In this document: piece after piece, positions 14,728 through 22,288 of the stretch
How the letters are laid out: every line of letters begins with the position of its first letter
Numbering within the stretch: the stretch's first letter is position 1
Source: Bacteroidales bacterium
GTDB taxonomy: Bacteria > Bacteroidota > Bacteroidia > Bacteroidales > PUMT01
Length of the DNA stretch: 25,028 nt
Direction: 5' to 3'
NCBI GenBank assembly: GCA_007132365.1
Contig: SLOS01000283.1
Coordinates: forward strand, 1 to 25,028
The notes under the pieces: model-generated
The model's input: the letters and a program-made list of their open reading frames with translations, nothing else
What the model was told of the DNA's origin: nothing
Databases searched by the model: none
Program-made: the position numbers and the translations under genes

Positions 14728-16974
14728 ATGACCGGAAAAAATTACAACAACATGAGCAAGCTTATAATAGTTTCCAGCAAACTTCCCTTCAAAATAGGAA
14801 TTAAGGATGGCATTCCCTGTATGACCGAAAAGACAGGAGGTATATCAGGGAGCCTTAACGCATTCGATAACTATCTTGACTGCAGTTGGATCGGATGGAC
14901 AGGTAATGAGAACATCCAGCTAAATGATGACCAGAAAAAAAAGCTGTACACAAAATATGAAGAGGAAAACTGCCATCCAATTGAACTTACAGGTGAAGAG
15001 ATATGTAATTATCATTATGGATTCTGTAATCAGACAATTTGGCCACTGTTCCATTATTTTACTGAATACAGTGAGTTTAACCCTGATTACTGGACCGATT
15101 ATAAAAAAGTAAATCAGAAATTTGCCTTCAAGGTGCTTGAGGTGGCAAAAGAAGGGGATAAAATATGGGTACATGATTATCACCTGATGCTGCTTCCACA
15201 AATGATCAGGGATGTCAATCCTGGCCTCTCCATCGGTTTTTTCATGCACATCCCTTTCCCCTCATTTGAGATTTTCAGGATCTTTCCCTGGAGAACAGAG
15301 CTTCTGGAAGGTATGCTGGGAGCCGACCTGATTGGTTTCCACACTTTTGATTACGAACGGCATTTTATGAGTTGTGTAAGGCGTCTGCTGGGATATGACA
15401 ATATTCTCAATACGGTAAAAATAAACGAAAGGGTAATTAAAATAGATAACTTCCCGATGGGTATTGATTTTGACCAGGTACAAAAGGATGCTTCAGGTTA
15501 TCGTTCCAGCGATGGTAATTCTCATCCTCAAGGCTTCGGTTATTTATTCGACCAGCACAGCCGCAAAAAGAATGAGAGAAAGCTGATGCTGTCCATTGAC
15601 AGGCTCGATTATGCAAAGGGGATCCCGACCCGACTGGAAGCCTTCGGGGACTTTCTCAAAGAAAATCCCGAATACCTTGAAAAAATCAGTCTGGCCCTGT
15701 TTGTTATTCCGTCAAGGGAAATAGTTGCTGAGTATCAGAGTCAGCGCAGGATGGTTGATGAGCTCGTCGGAAGAATAAACGGTGAATTTGGCACAATGAA
15801 CTGGATGCCGATACTTTACTATTACCGTCCCCTGAGCCGTGAGGAGATGATTGAGCTGTATACACTATCAGATATAGCCCTTGTAACACCATTTCGTGAC
15901 GGAATGAATCTGGTAGCCAAGGAGTATATAGCTTCGCAAACAGACGGAAGCGGAGTCCTGATCCTCAGTGAGATGGCCGGCGCTGCCAAAGAGATGAGCG
16001 AAGCGATACTGGTTAACCCGCACAACAAAACCGATATTATTGAGGCTATAAAAAATGCTTTCAATATGACTGCTGAAGATCAGAAAAAAAGTATAAGCAC
16101 CATTCAGAACCGTCTTAAGATTTACAATGTCGAAAAATGGGCTGATGACATATTAAACAGTCTTGAAAACGTTAAAAAACTGCAGGCGACCAACCTGACC
16201 AAAAAGGTATCGCAAACTATAACTGAAAGTTTCGAAAAAAAATACAGGGAAGCTGAAAAAAGGATCATTTTTCTTGATTATGACGGAACCCTTACGGGGT
16301 TTCACAATGATCCCCAGAAAGCCAGTCCGGATGAGGAGCTTTACGATATTCTCAGGTCACTGATAAGTGATAAAGGCAACAAGGTGGCAATTATCAGTGG
16401 AAGAGACAAGGAAACACTTCAAAATTGGTTCGAAAAGTTTGAAGGTCTGACCTTCATTGCTGAACATGGAGTATGGATAAAGGAGCCGGGAAACGACTGG
16501 TCGATGATTGACAAAATAGATAAAGACTGGATGGAGATCATCCGTCCCACGATCAGTTTTTATGTTGACCGCACACCACGGTCACTGCTGGAAGAGAAAA
16601 ATTATTCACTTGTATGGCATTACCGCCATGCAGATCCGGACCTTGGGGTAATACGTGCATGGGAACTTAAAGAGGAACTGCGCGACCTTGTATCAAACCT
16701 AAACCTTGAAATTATGGACGGGGACAAGGTCATTGAGGTTAAAAATTCAGGAATAAACAAGGGAAGGGCAGCGGCACGGCAACTGGCAAAAGGGAAATTT
16801 GATTTTATCATGGCCCTTGGGGACGACTGGACAGACGAATATACATTCGGAGCTATGCCGGAAGAAGCAATAACTGTAAAAGTCGGCACAAAATCAACCA
16901 GGGCAGGATTTTATATTGACTCAGTTGAAAGCGTCAGAAGCCTTCTTAAAGGATTGATAAAAACAACCAGTTAA
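14728..16974 (+). CDS. otsAB: Bifunctional trehalose-6-phosphate synthase / trehalose-phosphatase (OtsA-OtsB fusion)
   Basis: 748 residues; ATG 14752 (MSKLIIVSS) fits homologous N-termini as well as ATG 14728. Residues ~9-490 are a GT20 synthase: GGISGSL, CSWIGWTG, HYGFCNQTIWPLFHY (acceptor-site Tyr and Trp), WVHDYHLMLLP, IGFFMHIPFPS, SIDRLDYAKGIPTR (the Arg/Lys pair that binds the UDP diphosphate) and FRDGMNLVAKEY. Residues ~508-745 are a HAD phosphatase: FLDYDGTLTGF with Asp517 and Asp519, IISGRDKETL, FIAEHG and ALGDDWTDE with Asp699/700. It should make trehalose-6-phosphate from UDP-glucose and glucose-6-phosphate and dephosphorylate it to trehalose in the cytoplasm. The usual N-terminal NR (SNRLP) is SK here (VSSKLPF), a change at the glucose-6-phosphate site. 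Confidence 0.93.
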   Translation: MTGKNYNNMSKLIIVSSKLPFKIGIKDGIPCMTEKTGGISGSLNAFDNYLDCSWIGWTGNENIQLNDDQKKKLYTKYEEENCHPIELTGEEICNYHYGFCNQTIWPLFHYFTEYSEFNPDYWTDYKKVNQKFAFKVLEVAKEGDKIWVHDYHLMLLPQMIRDVNPGLSIGFFMHIPFPSFEIFRIFPWRTELLEGMLGADLIGFHTFDYERHFMSCVRRLLGYDNILNTVKINERVIKIDNFPMGIDFDQVQKDASGYRSSDGNSHPQGFGYLFDQHSRKKNERKLMLSIDRLDYAKGIPTRLEAFGDFLKENPEYLEKISLALFVIPSREIVAEYQSQRRMVDELVGRINGEFGTMNWMPILYYYRPLSREEMIELYTLSDIALVTPFRDGMNLVAKEYIASQTDGSGVLILSEMAGAAKEMSEAILVNPHNKTDIIEAIKNAFNMTAEDQKKSISTIQNRLKIYNVEKWADDILNSLENVKKLQATNLTKKVSQTITESFEKKYREAEKRIIFLDYDGTLTGFHNDPQKASPDEELYDILRSLISDKGNKVAIISGRDKETLQNWFEKFEGLTFIAEHGVWIKEPGNDWSMIDKIDKDWMEIIRPTISFYVDRTPRSLLEEKNYSLVWHYRHADPDLGVIRAWELKEELRDLVSNLNLEIMDGDKVIEVKNSGINKGRAAARQLAKGKFDFIMALGDDWTDEYTFGAMPEEAITVKVGTKSTRAGFYIDSVESVRSLLKGLIKTTS

Positions 16975-17045
16975 AAGGGAGCCGGAACTGATGAAGGTCC
17001 TGGCAGTAAGCTGCGAATGCAGGGTTTAACAAAGATTTAATCGTT

Positions 17046-17696
17046 ATGAACTCATATTTGAAACAGATGATAACCGGCGGGGAAGGTCAGGAGCTTGATT
17101 TCAAGTTTGAAATATCTGACTCAAAAAAAATAGCCCGTACACTTTCTGCCTTTGCCAATACCCGGGGAGGCACATTGCTTGTCGGAGTTAAGGATAACGG
17201 AAAAATAGCCGGCATAAGGTCGGACGAAGAATATTACATGCTTGAAGCCGCTGCAAAACTATACTGCAAACCTGAGGTCAGCTTTAGTGTGAGGCAATGG
17301 CAGGCTGACGGAAAAACCGTGCTTGAAGCCAGAATAGAAAAAAGCACTGCCCCTCCTCACTATGCCCGCTCAGAAGATGGGAAATGGCTTGCCTATATAA
17401 GGGTAAAGGATGAGAATATACTTGCCAACAGCATAATGATAAGGGTCTGGAAGCGAAAAAACAATCCGAAAGGCACCCTTGTCAGATATTCAGAAAAAGA
17501 AAAGATATTGTTTGACTACCTGAAGGAAAATGAAACCATTACCTTATCAATGTTCCAGCGCATTGCCAGGATAAACGTGCAAACTGCCGGCACCATCCTG
17601 GTCAACCTGATAGTTCTTGATCTTGTTGGCATAACTTTCAGGGAAAAAAGAATAGTATACACACTTGCAGGCAAAAATCACCGGGTCAGTACCTGA
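17046..17696 (+). CDS. AlbA_2 / Schlafen-type putative DNA-binding or transcription regulator
   Basis: 216 residues. Residues ~10-130 match the AlbA_2 (divergent AAA-4, Schlafen-like) domain: GEGQELDFKFEISDSKKIAR, LSAFANTRGGTLLVGVKDNG, then KIAGI and an ending APPHYARSEDG / AYIRVKDENILA. The C-terminal ~60 residues (EKEKILFDYLKENETITLSM onward) look like a winged helix. Proteins with this pair of domains are usually annotated as ATP-binding proteins or transcription regulators; the biochemical role is poorly known. It starts 71 bp after otsAB without an obvious promoter or terminator between them. Its last 11 bp overlap the 3' end of the convergent secreted-protein gene. Confidence 0.78.
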   Translation: MNSYLKQMITGGEGQELDFKFEISDSKKIARTLSAFANTRGGTLLVGVKDNGKIAGIRSDEEYYMLEAAAKLYCKPEVSFSVRQWQADGKTVLEARIEKSTAPPHYARSEDGKWLAYIRVKDENILANSIMIRVWKRKNNPKGTLVRYSEKEKILFDYLKENETITLSMFQRIARINVQTAGTILVNLIVLDLVGITFREKRIVYTLAGKNHRVST

Positions 17697-20055
17697 TAAA
17701 CTTTACCACTTCAGCAGGTTTACCAGGTATAAGAAGCCGGCAAAAATAGATGCCGGGAGCAAGCAGACTGCCATCAAACAGTATCTCATGCAGGCCCTCC
17801 TCCCTGAAACCGTCAAAAACAGTACTGATGATCCTGCCCTGCAAACAGGTTATCTCAATCCTGAACCGGGAAGCAGATAAGAGATTTATCGCAAATGATG
17901 TTAAAGAAGAAAAAGGATTTGGATATATCTGCATCAGGGCTGACCCGGGATCCTCATTTTTAAATATCTGACCGGCTGACATGGTCTCGTACAAAACCAG
18001 AGATCCTGCCTCAACCCGTGTGGCGGAGCGGCTGCTGTTGCTTACAGAAAGCCTGTTAAGCATAACTGTGAAGGGTTCATTCCAGCTTTCATTTACAACC
18101 AGCTCAAAACCAGCAAGATTTCTGCTGACAAGATCCTCGCCATCACCCTTCAGCACAAATGCCCCTTCAAAAATATCACCTTGCGGCATCATAAAGGATA
18201 GCAGGGAAGACCCGGATCTATCATCGGCAAATTCAGGAACAACATTCCTTATCTCCCACATATCATCTGGTATCCCTGCCAGCTCAATGCTGAAGGCAAC
18301 ACCCCGCAGCGAAGTCTCAGATTCACTCATCACCATTATATGACTGTTATTTCCATCTTCACCCGGATCGATCATGAGAGCGGATAAAGGTTCAGTGCTG
18401 TCTTTTTGAACAGGGCCGGCCGTCTTTCCAAAATGCAGTCCGATCATCAGCAAGTCCTTATGGTCAACCACACCATCGCCGTTGGTGTCAGCAAATGTTG
18501 CAGCAGCCGGTATCCACTGTTCAATTGTACGTGGAATAAAATCCATACTCTTCCATACTGACGGGGGACCGGTGCTAAGCCACCATGTGCCGAGTGACAG
18601 CACATCATCAGCATTTACCACACCGTCATTATTTGCGTCACCGGGAAATACGTTAATGTATGAGGGCCCGGGATTCACACCCGTTACAAGGATATCGTCA
18701 ATCCTGTTTGTGCCGGAACTTCCCGTAACACCCCCCCCTATGCTCGCGGTGGAACTCATAATCCAGCGCAGGAATAAACTCTCCCTGTCCTCCGTCACCT
18801 GAGGCAAAGGCAGCCTGTCTGCAACACCGCTCACCCAATCGCCTGCAACTGTAATCTCCCCGCCATCGACCATCTGCCAAACATTGCCATCCAAACTATA
18901 TTCAAGGTTGAAGTTTCGCGGACCCGTGTTTGAGCCAAACTGCCTTGAAGAAACCTCCAGTGAGGCAAATCCGGCAGTTGAAATTTCCACCATCCAGAAT
19001 CCGAAACCGCCGGACCAGTCATCCCATCCCCTGGAATTGGCTGCGAGACCTGACGCACCCGCGGCAAAATTCTGTAAAGATGCACCTTTGAGTGAAACAC
19101 TTGCTTTCCGGTTATCAAAAACAGCAACCGAGGGAAGAAGAGACTCATTGTCAAAATCCCATTTTGCAATCGTGTACCGGTAACCTGTTCGCGGAACTAT
19201 TGTCAGGAATCCGCACGGACTGGTGTTTTCGTCCCATATTCCGGCCAGACCTCCATAGATGAATAACCCGTCATCATGCGATGCCCTGACAGCAATGAAC
19301 CAGTCTCCCGGAGGCCTCATATAAGCTATTTCTGCCGAATAGCGCATGCGATCATCTTCATCAACGCCCTCAAAGTACATATCACTCCACACCTGCTCAT
19401 CCCATTCCGCCGGGTCATCGCCTGTTTCACTTACCCCGATCTGAAAGGTAAACATCTCATAATCGGTAACCCCGGCAGCAAAGAGCAATCCCTCAACAGC
19501 GAAAAGTTCACCCTCGGATATTTCATTTACGGCAGGCATTTGCAGACGGATATAGCCAATGCTGAAGGCTATATCTATATTAACAGGGGTGGGGCTTTCT
19601 GCCGGTATCAGCTCTCCGGCAGAGTCATGGATAAGCAGATCAGAAATGTTTATTTCGGTGTTTCCGGCTACAGCATGCGTTTTGGCCATAAATGAAAGTA
19701 CCATGAAAGATCCGGAAGAAGAAGAATAAAGAGGGCTGGTACGTGTAACTGCGACGCCGGTTCTTCCGGAATCAAGATCACCGGCAAACACAAGTCCGCC
19801 ATCGCTCAGTAAAGCGGTTTCAACCCCGGCAAATTCGAGCAACCGGTTCTCGTAGGATATTTCCGCGGAAGCGGAATAAAAATCTGTCTCATCAGTAACA
19901 GAAATAGTGATCTGAAAGATCTCTCCGGCTGTAATTTCAGAGTCTGAAACCACGGCAGAAACAGAAACCTGGGCCCCTGCATTGTTAGCGGTGGCCAGAA
20001 CAAGTAACACAAAAAAGGCAGTGCAGGTAAAACTCATCAAGCGTTCCATGTGCAT
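17686..20055 (-). CDS. Secreted cohesin- and dockerin-domain protein with type IX secretion sorting domain
   Basis: 789 residues with a Sec signal peptide (about 1-28, cleavage after NNAGA). Residues ~29-165 resemble a cohesin domain (EITAGEIFQITISV, ASAEISYENRLLEFAG, GSFMVLSFMAKT). Residues ~170-465 are beta-rich with no named family that I recognise. A type I dockerin lies at ~471-535, with two calcium-loop repeats, DANNDGVVNADDVL and DTNGDGVVDHKDLL. Another beta-rich segment leads to a C-terminal Por/T9SS domain (~705-789: IYPNPFSSLTSF, LAPGIYFCRLL). The protein should be exported and passed through the type IX system to the cell surface or medium. No glycosidase catalytic domain is recognisable, so it is more likely an adhesive or scaffolding protein than an enzyme. 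Whether its own cohesin binds its own type of dockerin is unknown. Confidence 0.82.
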   Translation of the reverse strand: MHMERLMSFTCTAFFVLLVLATANNAGAQVSVSAVVSDSEITAGEIFQITISVTDETDFYSASAEISYENRLLEFAGVETALLSDGGLVFAGDLDSGRTGVAVTRTSPLYSSSSGSFMVLSFMAKTHAVAGNTEINISDLLIHDSAGELIPAESPTPVNIDIAFSIGYIRLQMPAVNEISEGELFAVEGLLFAAGVTDYEMFTFQIGVSETGDDPAEWDEQVWSDMYFEGVDEDDRMRYSAEIAYMRPPGDWFIAVRASHDDGLFIYGGLAGIWDENTSPCGFLTIVPRTGYRYTIAKWDFDNESLLPSVAVFDNRKASVSLKGASLQNFAAGASGLAANSRGWDDWSGGFGFWMVEISTAGFASLEVSSRQFGSNTGPRNFNLEYSLDGNVWQMVDGGEITVAGDWVSGVADRLPLPQVTEDRESLFLRWIMSSTASIGGGVTGSSGTNRIDDILVTGVNPGPSYINVFPGDANNDGVVNADDVLSLGTWWLSTGPPSVWKSMDFIPRTIEQWIPAAATFADTNGDGVVDHKDLLMIGLHFGKTAGPVQKDSTEPLSALMIDPGEDGNNSHIMVMSESETSLRGVAFSIELAGIPDDMWEIRNVVPEFADDRSGSSLLSFMMPQGDIFEGAFVLKGDGEDLVSRNLAGFELVVNESWNEPFTVMLNRLSVSNSSRSATRVEAGSLVLYETMSAGQIFKNEDPGSALMQIYPNPFSSLTSFAINLLSASRFRIEITCLQGRIISTVFDGFREEGLHEILFDGSLLAPGIYFCRLLIPGKPAEVVKFIRY

Positions 20056-20109
20056 TGGATTTTAATTGGTTAAACTCATAACAGTTAATATAAACAGGAA
20101 TTACTTATA

Positions 20110-20140
20110 TTAAGTTACGAAGAGCAGGCCTGGCCTCCAA
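20110..20140 (-). promoter_or_regulatory. Weak candidate promoter for the cohesin/dockerin gene
   Basis: On the minus strand TTG (20140-20138), a 20-bp spacer and TAACTTAA (20117-20110) fit the Bacteroidota promoter with two mismatches in the -7 element. The predicted leader is about 48 nt before ATG 20055. The 143-bp gap holds no other recognised signal. Low confidence. Confidence 0.22.
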
Positions 20141-20198
20141 TTATTTATCCGGGAAAAAAGCTGAACGGTCGGAATTGTTACCTGGGCGGTACCGGGTC

Positions 20199-21134
20199 TT
20201 ATATGAGAATTGCAATAGCAATAAGCAGATCTGTCCCAAGCACCGTAACAACATTGCTGCCCATGGCAGCCACTATCTTTTTGTTATCGTCACTGTGCCT
20301 GATGGCTATGAAGCTTGCGTTCAGGGCAAGAGGCAGGGGAATGAGGGCAAGATATATCCATGTGGATGCAATTCCGAGAAAAGGAAGTGCCAAAATAATT
20401 CCAAATGCCATAAAGACACCAAAAGCATATAAATAAGCAGCCTTTTTCTTGCCGTACCTTATCACCAGGTGCTTTCTGCCGCCATTCCGGTCTGCTTCCG
20501 TATCGGGAAACTCATTTATCAGTAGCAGAAGAGCGGTCAGAATTCCCGGGGGTATTGAGATGAGGATCAATTCAGATGTCACTATTTGCCAAACAGACAT
20601 TCCCGGTGAGGCGGTCATAGCTATAAAGGTCCCGATAACCACAAGAGTACCGAGTGCCAGTCCCGAAAAAAACTCGCCAAGCATAAGTCTTGCAAGCACC
20701 GGTGTATACAACACAATCGTCAGTCCCCCGAAAACAGCAATGACAAGTATACTCCAGTGCGCCACCAGGGAAAAATACAACCCTATTCCGAATGCCAGGG
20801 AGAGTGTAACTATTGCGGCCGTCAAAACGGACCGGGGATTTGTTTTGCCGTTGACTATCATGCCACTGCCTCCGCTGAACGGACTGCGCCGGGTATTAAA
20901 GTCAATGCCTGTCCTGAAATCAGAATATTCATTGAACAGGTTAACAGATATATGGGACAGAACGACACCGGTCATGATCAGTGCCGCATGAAAAAAGTTG
21001 AAATCACCGTTTACAGAAGGCAGGAACTTCCATGTAACGGCAAGCCCGATACCCACAAGAAATACAGCCAGAACAAGAAAATTAGCCCTTATCTGGGCCA
21101 TCCATGCGGCAAATGAAGAGATATTTTTATCCAT
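20199..21134 (-). CDS. UbiA-family prenyltransferase (MenA-like)
   Basis: 311 residues, about nine membrane helices. Both aspartate-rich motifs of the UbiA superfamily are present: NLFNEYSDFRTGID (about 65-78), which binds Mg-pyrophosphate, and NEFPDTEADRNGGRKH (about 207-222). The segment RRSPFSGGSGMI after motif 1 resembles the 1,4-dihydroxy-2-naphthoate prenyltransferase (MenA) branch. It would transfer a polyprenyl chain onto an aromatic or other acceptor in the membrane, plausibly in menaquinone synthesis. It lies downstream of the mevalonate genes on the same strand but beyond a terminator-like element, so it may have its own promoter. The family is secure; the acceptor is not. Confidence 0.82.
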   Translation of the reverse strand: MDKNISSFAAWMAQIRANFLVLAVFLVGIGLAVTWKFLPSVNGDFNFFHAALIMTGVVLSHISVNLFNEYSDFRTGIDFNTRRSPFSGGSGMIVNGKTNPRSVLTAAIVTLSLAFGIGLYFSLVAHWSILVIAVFGGLTIVLYTPVLARLMLGEFFSGLALGTLVVIGTFIAMTASPGMSVWQIVTSELILISIPPGILTALLLLINEFPDTEADRNGGRKHLVIRYGKKKAAYLYAFGVFMAFGIILALPFLGIASTWIYLALIPLPLALNASFIAIRHSDDNKKIVAAMGSNVVTVLGTDLLIAIAILI

Positions 21135-21207
21135 GTAAATTTTGTATTTTATTTAATTGTGTATTAATTATCCAAAGTCCGCGAATTTACTGATCTTTTT
21201 AATAAAC

Positions 21208-21233
21208 AAAAAAAAGCCGTTTGAGTTCAAGGC
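21208..21233 (-). terminator. Probable intrinsic terminator after the mevalonate genes
   Basis: Minus-strand reading: GCCTTG, loop AACT, CAA, a 2-nt bulge and GGC form a small stem (21233-21216), followed directly by eight T residues (21215-21208). It lies 20 bp after the mevalonate kinase stop and before the prenyltransferase start. The stem is short and bulged, so efficiency may be modest. Confidence 0.5.
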
Positions 21234-21260
21234 AGATAATAAAGATTGAAATTTATCTGC
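21232..21260. repeat. 8-bp inverted repeat overlapping the mevalonate kinase stop codon
   Basis: GCAGATAA (21232-21239) pairs perfectly with TTATCTGC (21253-21260) across a 13-nt loop. The right arm includes the stop codon of the mevalonate kinase gene (minus strand). The left arm shares two bases with the terminator stem at 21216-21233, so the two hairpins cannot both form completely. Confidence 0.45.
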
Positions 21261-22257
21261 TTTTCAGTCCCTGCCCGCAATTTTTTATGTAAACCGGTAT
21301 AAAATCCACACCCAATTTTGCCAGAGTACTGTTTGCTTTTTCAAAATTTCCTGTAAACCCCAGCAAGTAGCCGCCGCCACCTGAACCGCATAACTTAAGG
21401 TAAAAATCATCCGTACCGAGACCAGTCTCCCATAAACCGGTAAAATCACAGGGGATCATCTCTTTCATATGGATCAGCTGGAATTCGGAAAGCCTTTTCA
21501 GATCAGACATAAAAGCGGTCATGTCAGGATTGAGCATTGAGCCGATACAGTTATTTACCGAAGGTATCATTGTATCCCTCACCAATTCCATAAAGCTTTG
21601 CTCGCCAGCCTTTTCAACAAACAACCTGACCAGCGGCCCGGTTTTGCCTGCACGTCCGGTATCAATCAGGAAAATATCAGCCCCCTCCTTCCCCCCTTCC
21701 CCGGGGATAACCACTATACTTATCTTTTCATGCGGCCCGACCAGGACGGGGCGGCGCAAATAACAGTTAAGCGGATCGAGTCCGGAACTGGTGCCATGAA
21801 ACCACGATTCCATTGATGCAAAGATCTTTTTCAGTTCCCGCATCTCATGGTAACCGGCTGCAGGGCCATAATCAATCCGGGAATTCGCATAACGATCATA
21901 AACTGCAGCGCACAAAGCCCCCGAACTGCCCAGTCCGTATCCCTGCGGAATATTTGATTCCAGAAATATCCCGGCTTCAATATCCCGGATGAATGCATCA
22001 GTGTCAAAATGCCCTTTAAGCTGACCTTCGCGGTTAGCAATCTGAAGCCACAAGCAGTATTCACTGAGCATTGCATTTGATCTTACAGCAAAATCATTAT
22101 CCGGATACCTGTTGCTGTTTAAAAACCTGAAGCCGGCATTAAAACGGCTGAAAGGTACAGACAGCGCCATTGAATCAAAAATCACGCTGTACTCTCCAAA
22201 AAGCAATATTTTAGAGTAAAACAGGGGTGTACCGATATCCGTAACCTTATTTCCCAT
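21253..22257 (-). CDS. mvk: Mevalonate kinase (GHMP family)
   Basis: 334 residues. GHMP motifs are complete: the N-terminal SKILLFGEYSVIF (motif 1), IPQGYGLGSSGALCAAVYD (motif 2, ATP phosphate loop), HGTSSGLDPLNCYL with the probable catalytic Asp, and LCGSGGGGYLLGFTG (motif 3). The KILLFGEYSVI opening with the SGLDP motif is closest to mevalonate kinase in Bacteroidota. It would phosphorylate mevalonate with ATP in the cytoplasm. The ATG lies 31 bp after the diphosphomevalonate decarboxylase stop, in the same operon. Because two GHMP kinases occur here, the mevalonate versus phosphomevalonate assignment between this gene and the one at 23379-24395 is by motif resemblance only. Confidence 0.78.
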   Translation of the reverse strand: MGNKVTDIGTPLFYSKILLFGEYSVIFDSMALSVPFSRFNAGFRFLNSNRYPDNDFAVRSNAMLSEYCLWLQIANREGQLKGHFDTDAFIRDIEAGIFLESNIPQGYGLGSSGALCAAVYDRYANSRIDYGPAAGYHEMRELKKIFASMESWFHGTSSGLDPLNCYLRRPVLVGPHEKISIVVIPGEGGKEGADIFLIDTGRAGKTGPLVRLFVEKAGEQSFMELVRDTMIPSVNNCIGSMLNPDMTAFMSDLKRLSEFQLIHMKEMIPCDFTGLWETGLGTDDFYLKLCGSGGGGYLLGFTGNFEKANSTLAKLGVDFIPVYIKNCGQGLKSR

Positions 22258-22288
22258 CTGTACTTCCTTGTAACTTCAGATAAAATAT

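Noticed and set aside
20449..20991. Plus-strand open frame of 180 codons
   Set aside because: It is antisense to the UbiA prenyltransferase, whose two Asp-rich motifs and helices are clearly coding; no homology seen.
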